DNA from: Ochotona curzoniae
Taxonomy: Eukaryota > Chordata > Mammalia > Lagomorpha > Ochotonidae
Direction: 5' to 3'
DNA: 64,000 bases
NCBI RefSeq assembly: GCF_017591425.1
Contig: NW_024465751.1
Span: 9,920,001-9,984,000 of the forward strand
Below, piece after piece: positions 56,283-64,000 of this stretch. Below the pieces are notes generated by a model. That model was not told the DNA's origin. It ran no database searches and saw nothing but the letters and a program-made list of their open reading frames with translations. Each line of letters opens with the position of its first letter. Positions within the stretch are counted from its first letter, which is position 1. The position numbers were made by a program, and so were the translations under genes.

Positions 56283-57165
56283 ATACAGGCAAGCACAGGA
56301 ACCAGGACCGGGGGCAGGCTTGGTGGGAGTTATTGGGGGTTTCTTCAACTAGACTGTTGGTGTACATGAAGGCCAAGTGTGTGGTGATCTGGGTTGGGCT
56401 GGGCCACAGCATTCACTAATTTGTGTAAGAGATGGGATTGAAGACAGGACTGACCCAGCATTTGCAACTACCAGTGTGTGCATAGGCTGATGTGGGTGAC
56501 AGACTGATCCAGACTCTGTACTGGTAAACACACACCAGTCAGGTCTGAGATCAACTCAGATGAGGTTATTTTGGGGGATCCCTACAACTGAACTGCTGGA
56601 CTCAGAACTCCAACCATGGGGGGAATTGCAGGACCTTTAGACTGATTGTGGAGTGCATGTGTCAGAACTGGACTTCCTCAGGGGCTTACGGACCAGTGGA
56701 TGGCATACCCAGATGAACAAAGAGGATATGAGAGTCCATTGGAACCTGCAGAGGATAGCTGGTACCATTGCAGAGGAAGGAGGGAAGAACGAATTGGTCA
56801 ACTATCCCAGCCAAGTATTAACAGCAAATATCTGGGCCAATGGACCTTGGGAGGATTTCCTCATCCTTGGGTTGGTGAGATCTACAGCATTTCAGAACTA
56901 TTAAAATCATTTAAGCAGAACCATTGGAGCATATTCCAAACTGGAGACCTGGGGATGATGTCAGGTGGTTGCTCCCCATGCCCAGATACTGAGGTGGTAG
57001 GGAGGCTGGGTGTGGCTTCTCTCCTTATCTCTTCTGTTCCCCAGACACAGGAGAAAGAGAAAGAAAATTTGGAAACAATTATCACACCCACTTTTCTCTA
57101 ACCCTCGATCTTTCCCACCCTGATCAACTATGTAAACATCAATAAAAATCAAAAATAATTTAAAT
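56283..57165 (+). mobile_element. Second copy of the unclassified composite element (5'-short)
   Basis: Begins 'acatacaggcaagcacagga', which aligns with 28,219 of the larger copy, and follows it through two or three degenerate units. The unique 3' part follows ('gaattgcaggacctttagac', 'tttcagaactattaaaatca') to the end block 'tgatcaactatgtaaacatc' and an AATAAA-bearing A-rich tail. It has about 150 bp (roughly 56,720-56,880) that the larger copy lacks, so the fuller 3' part is seen here. Confidence 0.6.
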
Positions 57166-57382
57166 AAGAAAAGAAATTTGGTAATGAAGAGTTTAAAAGG
57201 GTCTATTCAGCACCAGAGTCTGAATATAAGAAAGCAAGGAATACGGGCCTTGTCTCCGCTCCCATAGCGACCACAGTATAATGGGCAGGTAGACATTGAG
57301 CAAATGAACACAAGCCTACCTGGGCATGCTGACTATGATTGGCAGAGTGAGGAAGTCAGGACTGTTTCCAACAAGAGTAGGA

Positions 57383-57684
57383 GGACTGAGCCGTGTTGTG
57401 GTGGAGCTGCCACCTGCAATGCCAGCATCCACATGGGTGACAGTTCATGTTCCAACTACTTACTTCCAAACTTGTTCTCTGCTAATGGCCTGAAATGGCT
57501 GGCCTGAGTACCTGAACTCTTGATACCCAAACAGGAGATCCAGAAGAAGCTTCTGGATCCTGCATTCTGCCTGGCCCACCCATTGTGGCCATCAGGGGAG
57601 TGAACCAGTGGATGGAAGTCCTCTTTCTGTCTTGTCTTTTTTGTAACTCTACCTTTCAAATAAATAAATAAAAAAAAAAAAAAC
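57383..57684 (+). repeat. CSINE, old
   Basis: 'gagccgtgttgtggtggagc' head, 'cagcatccacatgggtgaca', 'gagtgaaccagtggatggaa', 'ctctacctttcaaataaata' and a pure A tail. Confidence 0.9.
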
Positions 57685-57689
57685 CTTAA

Positions 57690-58656
57690 CAACAACAACA
57701 AGGGACGTGACTTAGAGTGGGATATCTGAGGTCAGAACACATATCAGCAGGTGTGTTTCCTTGGGTTTGTCTGCAGATGCAAAGCGTGTGAACATTTTGT
57801 ACAGCTTGCCTGGAAGTTTGTGAAAAATCTTACATCTCAGTAAAATATTTTTTGCTATTCTATGTTGCCTCTGTACAGTTTATTTTAATTTATTTCCTCT
57901 TCCCAATGTGACAATAGTATTTAAGGAAAAAATCAAAGCTCAGATGAAACATTCAAATCCAAAGTAGAGAAATAAAGCAGAACATGTCAGAGTGTCGAGG
58001 ATGTATTGAAGGAAGAGTTTGCGCTTCTGAAACCTTGTTCTGATGACACATCTGTGTGTGGATGGCAAGTCTCTGCTTTCCGGGCTCAGAGAGCTTCCAC
58101 TGGCCCGGGCTTCCACCATCTGGAGTGTGCAGACACTCTGCAGACGTGCTGTGGGAAGATTCTGGGATCCTGTAGGGGCACTAGCTGCTGGCACAGTGGG
58201 ATGCCACACAGCTTCTCACTTGCTGATCAGAAGTGGTTTTTATTCAAGGGCAGGGGATGGGGAACTTTGCTTAGTGATGAACCTTGGTGTCTACACATCT
58301 AGATCCCAGGGCAAAGTGTTATGTCTTTGCAACTCTTGAAACACCCCTGAACTTAGAGATCGGATAAGACTCCAAGGGCCTGATCTCACTTTCTGTATTT
58401 CTTTTCCCTGTCGTGTGTGTATCCAGTGTGGAGACAAAAGAATCTGACTTTCTGTTTTATTCATGGAACTAACTATGAGTCCATGGGGAAAAGACATTGG
58501 GAGAGCCCAGCTGGAATGGGATAATAAGGACCTGTCTTAAAATTTGATGCCAGCCAGCTGGGTGACTCAGAGAAGAAGACAGTGATATAACTGATCTTGA
58601 CGGTCAGTGATTATCAAAGCATACATTTTAAGGTGCATGGACAGTCACAATTAAAA
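57690..58656. other. Unassigned sequence
   Basis: No gene or named repeat recognised. Both strands carry ~90-codon open frames near 57,940-58,340 that overlap each other and show no features. Confidence 0.3.
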
Positions 58657-58666
58657 TGACTGACTG

Positions 58667-58952
58667 GGGCCCAGTGTGTGGGCGCCAGTTCTAATCCCAG
58701 CCAACCCAGTTCCCATACTGCTCCCTGCTTGTGGCCTGGGAAAGCAGTAGAGGTTGGCCCAAAGTCTTGGGACCCTGCACCCTTGTGAGAGACCCAGAAG
58801 AGGCTCCTAGTGCCTGGCTTTGGATCAGCGCAGCTCTGGCCATTGTGGCTGCTTGGAGAGTGAATCATCAAATGGAAGAGCTTTCTCTCTCTCTCTCCTC
58901 TTCTCTGTATATCTACCTTTCCAATAAAAATAAAATAAATCTTTAAAAATAC
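58667..58952 (+). repeat. CSINE with target-site duplication and internal head deletion
   Basis: The head 'gggcccag' jumps straight to 'tgtgtgggcgccagttctaa', so about 50 bp of the usual head is missing. The rest is complete, to 'aataaatctttaaaaat'. Copies of gactgactg flank it at 58,658-58,666 and 58,953-58,961. Confidence 0.92.
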
Positions 58953-59059
58953 GACTGACTGTGGGGACACAGACTACAAAGAGTCTTAAGATGTGTTTGA
59001 TGGATGAGGGTCATTTACTTAGTTGTCAGGTCATTGGCTCTTCCCAATGGGTAATACCA

Positions 59060-59190
59060 CCCCCAACTAGGATATGAGGAAATTGATGCTCAGAGAAGTT
59101 TCTTGATTTCCTCTAGCTCACAGCATCTAGATGGCAGTAGGGCCAGGAGCTAAGTTCATTTAGGTTTAGATGGACAGCAGTGTTCTTTTC
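59060..59190 (-). repeat. MIR fragment, antisense
   Basis: 'gaggaaattgatgctcagag' and 'atctagatggcagtagggcc' follow the reverse complement of MIR. Confidence 0.5.
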
Positions 59191-59199
59191 ACACAGGGG

Positions 59200-60050
59200 A
59201 AAGAACCAAGGCATAAATAAAGACTGACAAAAGCCAAAGAGAACGTTGACGTGTGGAGGTAACCAGCCTTGGTGGAGCCCAACTGCTCCTTGCTCTGCGC
59301 GTCTAGAGAATGGTCTTTAGAGGTGGAAGAATGTCTTTTTGCCTATGGTCTGTGAGTCAGCACCGCAGGTAAATGTCACGCAGCAGCAAAGGTTTTCCCA
59401 TCTGTTGATATGCAAATTCCTCAGCCAACTACTCCAAAATTGAAATGCATGTTTAATAAGCGGATTCTCTGCAACAAAGCAATTTAATTCACTGATAATT
59501 ATGCAGATCCACCTCTCTCGCTCTCAGGATGCCAGCCTCACTCACAGTGGCCTTGATTTGGTATATTGAAAACCCCTACATCTGTCTTGGGCATTTACAT
59601 TCCCAGAGATGTGATCATTATTTTGGAAATGTCAAGAATTCTGAGCCCTGTGACAGTATCACCTGTCCACTAGGTTTGGTAGATAAAATATAAGATGCCC
59701 TGTTAAATCTCAATTTCATGTAAGTAGTGATTTTAGTGCAAGTCTGTCCCAAATACTGCATAGAACATACGTTTATTTGTTTTGGCTTTGGTTAAATACT
59801 CAGATCTATTCGGGTAGCTTATACTTTTGTTTTTTTGAACCTGGCTATGCTACTTCTTCACTTTAAGGTTCCCATCTGATCACAGATTTCAGCTCATTTT
59901 TTTCGCTCTGAGACAGAAGGATATGAAAATGTATCCCTTCTCTTCCCGAACTATGAATTTAGAGTGTGTTGTCCAGCTTGCACTGACCTTTTGGTAATGG
60001 TTGCCAGGGCAGCCATGTTTATTCTATGAGATCCAGCAAGAGTTGATTGG
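59200..60050. other. Unique sequence; AT-rich candidate conserved element at 59,395-59,525
   Basis: Mostly unassigned. 59,395-59,525 has 'ttgatatgcaaattcctcag', 'gcaatttaattcactgataa' and 'ttatgcagatccacc', repeat-free and rich in POU/homeodomain-type cores. Function is inferred. Confidence 0.25.
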
Positions 60051-60100
60051 TTGGGACTGAACATGGGAATCTGGATTGGACCAATCAGAGAATTGGATTC

Positions 60101-60101
60101 G

Positions 60102-60168
<67 letters not shown>
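60101..60168. repeat. (GA)n microsatellite
   Basis: 68 bp of GA with one A interruption. No SINE body recognised on either side. Confidence 0.97.
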
Positions 60169-60169
<1 letters not shown>

Positions 60170-60173
<4 letters not shown>

Positions 60174-60815
60174 CTGTTAATCTCTGTGAGTGGCTGGAAA
60201 GAAGAGGATGGTTTGTGAGACTCGCCCATACGTCATTCTCTTTTTACTGAGCTTGGTTGATTTCTGTTGCTTGGAACCAAGGAGGATTTGCCTGGGAAAG
60301 GGTAGTAAGGTGCTTAATAGAAGCGTAAAGGAATTCTTTCCTGGGCTTGTTGGCCCTATCTTCCTCAGCCATTTAGATTCTAGTCATTTTTCAAGATCAG
60401 AATAAGTTTCCTCTTTGCCATAAAACCTTTGTTAATACATCAGGATGTTTTTAAAAAATGAACTGGTTTTCTGGTTACCAAAGGGCTTTCTCCACAGAAA
60501 TCTGAGTGCTTGGGATTTCATCTCAAGAGGAGGGGTTTTAGTGGAGGCTGGGGAAGGAAATGGCTCTTTTCCAAATTATTTACATCTTTCCTCTTAAAGA
60601 TGCCCGAGGTAGCTGATCCCTTCATTACCAGAGGTCTTTCCCAGGCAGCTTTCTCCACAAGGTAGGACCAAGAATATTGCCTGTGTACACAAAAGATTAA
60701 CTCTCTGCTTAACTTCCACTTTTATCCCATGCGTGGGACAAATTGCTTGGGATGCTCTCTTGGGATGCTACACTGATTTGAATCTGCATGGCTTCTAAGT
60801 AGGAAAATAGTTTTA
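60170..60815. other. Unassigned sequence
   Basis: No gene or named repeat recognised. Confidence 0.3.
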
Positions 60816-60818
60816 CTA

Positions 60819-61172
60819 AGCCCAGTGAGGTAGCCTAGTGACAAAATCCTTGCATACACTGAGATCCCATTTGGGTGGTGGTTCATGTCCTGGCTACTCT
60901 GGTTCCCATCCAGCTCCCTGCTTGTGGCCTGGGGAAGCAGAGTAGAATGGTTCAAAGCCTAGGAACCCTGTGCCTGTGTCAAAGACACAGAAGAAGCTCC
61001 TGGCTCCTGGCTTCAGGTCAGCTCAATTCTGCCTCAGCTCTGGCTCAGCTCCAGCTCAGCTCCGGCCATTGCAGTCACTTGGGGAGTGAACCAGTGGATG
61101 GGAAATCTTTCTGTTTCTCTATCTCTCTGTAAATCTGACTTTTCAATAAAAATAAATAAATCTTAAAAAATA
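60819..61172 (+). repeat. CSINE with small internal duplication
   Basis: 'aagcccagtgaggtagccta' head, 'tgagatcccatttgggtggt', 'ggagtgaaccagtggatggg' and 'aataaataaatcttaaaaaa'. The 'ggctcagctc' block is repeated at about 61,030-61,065, making the copy longer than usual. Confidence 0.92.
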
Positions 61173-61329
61173 ATGCTTTATCGTCAGCCTTTCCTCCCTG
61201 AATTAATTAATAACACCTCCCCTAATTAATAACACCAACAAAGTAACAAAGTAATGATAGCCTTAATTACGAAGATGTATGTAAATTATTAAAAAAAAAA
61301 CCATGATCCTCGTTATTTACATCTTACAC

Positions 61330-62030
61330 CACTTGCAAAGATCCCTGTGAACTTATGCCTCTTACTCTTTGCACTTACTCTTCCCTCTGTTTTGAATGCA
61401 GCCCAAATATTACTTCCTCTGTGAAACCCTCCTGGCCTCTTTTCTAATTCCTTTTGTTGCATTAGAACACATTTAAATATTTATTTATTTATTTTATTTT
61501 ATTGGAAAGTCACATATACAGAGAGGAGAAGAGACAGAGAAAAAGATCTTCCACCCATTGATTCAATCCCCAAGTGGCCTCAATGGTGGAAACTGAGCTG
61601 ATCTGAAGCTGGGAACCTGGAGCTTCTGGGTCTCCCAGGCAAGTGCAGGATCCCAAAGCTTTGGGCCATCCCCAATTGCTTTTCCAGGCCACAAGCAGGG
61701 AGTTAGTTGGGAGGCAGGGCTGGTGAGATTAGAACGGTCGCTCATATGGGATCCTAGCACATGCAAGACAAGGACTTTAGATACTGGGCTATTGCACTGG
61801 GCCTAAAATGCATTTCTTCATTCTCTGTGTTCCCCTTGTACTTTGTCCATTCTTATTCTGCAGTATCCTTCCCATTAAAGTGTTTTTATTGTGATACATA
61901 TATGCTTATATTTCTGCCTGCTTTGGGGACTTTCAGCTCCACAAGGATGAAGATGGTGTTTTTCTTGGGTCTTCAGCACCTTGCACATCACCTGGCACAG
62001 AGCAGATGTTTAGATTTAAGGGCTGATGTT
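61330..62030 (+). mobile_element. L2 LINE 3' end, split by a SINE
   Basis: Left piece: 'cagcccaaatattacttcct' and 'ctgtgaaaccctcctggcct'. Right piece: 'tcagctccacaaggatgaag', 'atggtgtttttcttgggtct' and 'acctggcacagagcagatgt'. The order fits one L2 tail in sense. Confidence 0.7.
61475..61803 (-). repeat. CSINE, antisense, inside L2
   Basis: 'aaatatttatttatttattt', 'cccattgattcaatccccaa', 'ggtctcccaggcaagtgcag', 'aggccacaagcagggagtta' and 'atgggatcctagcacatgca' in antisense order. L2 continues on both sides. Confidence 0.93.
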
Positions 62031-62039
62031 CCTCAGTGC

Positions 62040-62735
62040 CGATGTGGGTTTTCTGCCTCAGTCTTCTTTCCTCACCTCCTCCAAGGATAGTTGGAGAACA
62101 CAGAATGAGATCTTGAAAAGGATTTACTTATCACAGATGAAGCATTCCATTTCCCCCTTTTAAAATCTACCAGTAACCTCATAGGATCAGCTCATTTTTA
62201 TTCAGGTTTTGAGCAACATAAACCAGCCAGCAGCTCTATTTCACTGATTAAAATTTGGAGATGGAGACATCTGCTGAGAAAAACCTGTAAAACCCTTTTC
62301 TGGCTGTGGGCTGCCTACTCTCTTTGGAGAAGCCTGTGTGTTTTTGGAGACACACATGTCCCAGACGGATTCCTCTGGGACTGGAGGCAAGCCAGGCTTT
62401 CGGAGTTGCTTCATCTCAGAATCTTTCTTGTTAGAAGGATTGGCAAGTTGAGAGATGTTCAGCCTTCTTGAAGTTGGCAGTTTGAGTGCTGTCAGAGCAT
62501 CCCTACAGTTCTTGAACACTCTAGAATGATTTGCAATTACAGACAATAACAGCAACAACCAAAGAAAATTAAAATGCAATCTCAGTCAATTATTTCCATT
62601 GTCACTAATTTTTAGTCATTACCTTTCCAAGTCTTTGTGAGTGTGTGTGCTATGCTAAACTCTTATGTAAATTCATAAATGATTATATTAGTTCTATTGG
62701 GTTAAATGTTGTATGAGTGTTTTCTTTCAGAAACA
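62040..62735. other. Unassigned sequence
   Basis: No repeat recognised. A 112-codon minus-strand open frame (62,579-62,241) is the only long frame; it has a hydrophobic start but no domain I know, and I do not call it a gene. Confidence 0.3.
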
Positions 62736-62743
62736 ATTTCATG

Positions 62744-63055
62744 TGGGCTGGCACTGTGGCATAGTAGGATAAGCTGCCCCCTGTGGCTCTGGCATCCTGT
62801 CTGAGTGCTGGTTTGAGTATCAGCTGCTCCACTTCTGATCCAGCTCTCTAGTTACAGCTTGGGAAAACAGCAGGGGATGGCTCAAGGATGTTGGAGACCA
62901 GGAAGAAGCTCCTGGCTCCCAGTTTAGGATTGGCTCAGCTCTGGCCTTTGTAGCCATTAAGGAGTCAACCAGTGGATGGAAAATTTCTCTCTCTCCTTTT
63001 CTCTGTAACACTATGTTTCAAATAAAAAAAATAATAAAACCTTGTTATTTTAAAA
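62744..63055 (+). repeat. CSINE with target-site duplication
   Basis: 'tgggctggcactgtggcata' head, 'ctggcatcctgtctgagtgc', 'agtcaaccagtggatggaaa' and an A-rich tail. Flanks 'gaaacaatttcatg' (62,730-62,743) and 'gaacaacttcatg' (63,056-63,068) are a slightly diverged TSD. Confidence 0.92.
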
Positions 63056-63069
63056 GAACAACTTCATGC

Positions 63070-63330
63070 ATATCATGTGTGTCCATGCCCAGGTTTCTTT
63101 TATGTGAACTATTCTTGCACAAAATCAGCTTCACTGCCTGCTGGGTATCCCAGTAAGGAGGTGGAACACGGTTCACTTACTTCCTTGTTGTTGGACATTA
63201 AGGTCAAGCCCAATTTTTTGCCGTTACAATTCTGGAAAGGAAAATTCTTTCAGTTGTTCTGTGCACAGCTACGATCCTTCACCTCAGATACATTCATTGA
63301 GGTGGAATTGCCAAAGTCTTGAGACTTCCT
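63070..63330 (-). mobile_element. Old LINE-1 3' end, antisense
   Basis: 'ttgttgttggacattaaggt', 'ttttgccgttacaattctgg' and 'cattgaggtggaattgccaa' follow the antisense L1M tail. Confidence 0.45.
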
Positions 63331-63800
63331 TCTTTCTTTTTCTTCTTCCCTGTCCCCCCTCACTCGGCCTCTGTCTCCTCCTCCCCTGTTCTTTTTCTCT
63401 CCTCTTCTTCTTCTTTGACATCAGATTGCGCTCATCATTGTGTCCACATCTCTAGGCCGTGACTGGACAGATTGGATTTTCAGCTTACGGTTGTTTAATT
63501 GATAAAGGAAGCATGAGAACTCTTACCACGAATCCACTCTTTTCTTGACTTTTCTCTCCCCTGGTCTCCCGTGTCCCACCTCCTCGTTTGTCTTCCTGAG
63601 ACAACCTTCCAGGCAAGCCACTTGCCTTCAGGTGCTTGTCACAGGGAATGCTCTAATTCTGAGGGACCCAATTCCCAAGTCTGAGGAACCGAAATTAAGA
63701 CAGTGGAGGACACAGTGGGAAAAGATCTCTTCAGCCTGGTGAAACAGGTGGCAGTAGCAGGAACTGCTAAAATAATGATGATATGTGGAAGCATAGCAAC
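63331..63800. other. Unassigned sequence, C/T-rich at first
   Basis: 63,330-63,420 is pyrimidine-rich. No gene recognised. Confidence 0.3.
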
Positions 63801-63804
63801 TATA

Positions 63805-63990
63805 TTGGCACTGACTGGACACTTGCTGTGTGCCAGGTGATGTCACAAGATCTTCCTGAGCATGAATCCCCTCTATCCACCACACTCCACAGGGTCCGTA
63901 CCATTTAATATTATACCACTGGATGGATGATAAAACCAAAGCTTAGGATGGGTGGCGAAATGTGCTAGAGCTAGGTTTGCTTCTGACTTG
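63805..63990 (-). repeat. MIR fragment, antisense
   Basis: 'ctggacacttgctgtgtgcc' then 'aggtgatgtcacaag' and 'gatggatgataaaaccaaag' follow the reverse complement of MIR, running to near the window end. Confidence 0.5.
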
Positions 63991-64000
63991 GGGAAAGGTA

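Noticed and set aside
62241..62579. 112-codon minus-strand open frame with a hydrophobic N-terminus
   Set aside because: No family recognised, no flanking splice signals examined in detail look strong, and a frame of this length is expected by chance in 64 kb. Kept only as unassigned sequence.

Overview
The window reads as non-coding mammalian nuclear DNA from a lagomorph, more likely a pika (Ochotona) than a rabbit. The main evidence is about two dozen copies of the lagomorph C-SINE (CSINE, tRNA-derived). The youngest and most CpG-rich copy (32,099-32,430) starts GGGCCCGGCGCGGTGGCGC, which differs from the rabbit head as I remember it. The species call is an inference. I found no complete protein-coding gene and no convincing coding exon.

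Layout. 1-18 kb is mostly unique sequence with scattered old MIR, L2 and CSINE copies and one L1 fragment. 18.28-21.09 kb is a dense CpG island, the only strong gene-start signal. It holds a near-perfect minus-strand splice donor (CAG|GTAAGAAAC, exon ending at 19,228), with octamer and CRE-like motifs about 0.3 kb upstream on that strand. This suggests a promoter and non-coding first exon of a minus-strand gene whose body would lie at lower coordinates or beyond the window. I cannot name the gene. 21-26 kb is intron-like or intergenic, with SINEs, MIRs and an MLT1 LTR.

26.4-28.9 kb is an unclassified G-rich element built of degenerate 50-65 bp units with a unique 3' end and an A-rich tail. 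A 5'-shorter relative sits at 56.28-57.17 kb. Together they look like a composite, VNTR-bearing retroelement family. I cannot match it to a named family, and it is my best candidate for something undescribed. 30.9-41.5 kb is a repeat-dense block: an L1 3' piece, an RPS3A retropseudogene split by a young CSINE with a 15-bp target-site duplication (TSD), long minus-strand L1 remnants, a possible retrocopy 3' UTR, and a MaLR LTR split by a CSINE. At 42.8-43.05 kb a 3'-truncated, tailless 7SK RNA retropseudogene is flanked by a perfect 14-bp TSD and sits inside a MIR. 43-64 kb is again SINE/MIR/LTR/L1/L2-bearing sequence with many microsatellites, several of them inside SINE tails, plus a few AT-rich unique stretches that could be conserved non-coding elements.

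No operons, CRISPR arrays or prokaryotic systems are present. Repeat names are given from remembered consensus sequences, without alignment, so element edges are approximate to about 5-30 bp unless a TSD fixes them.
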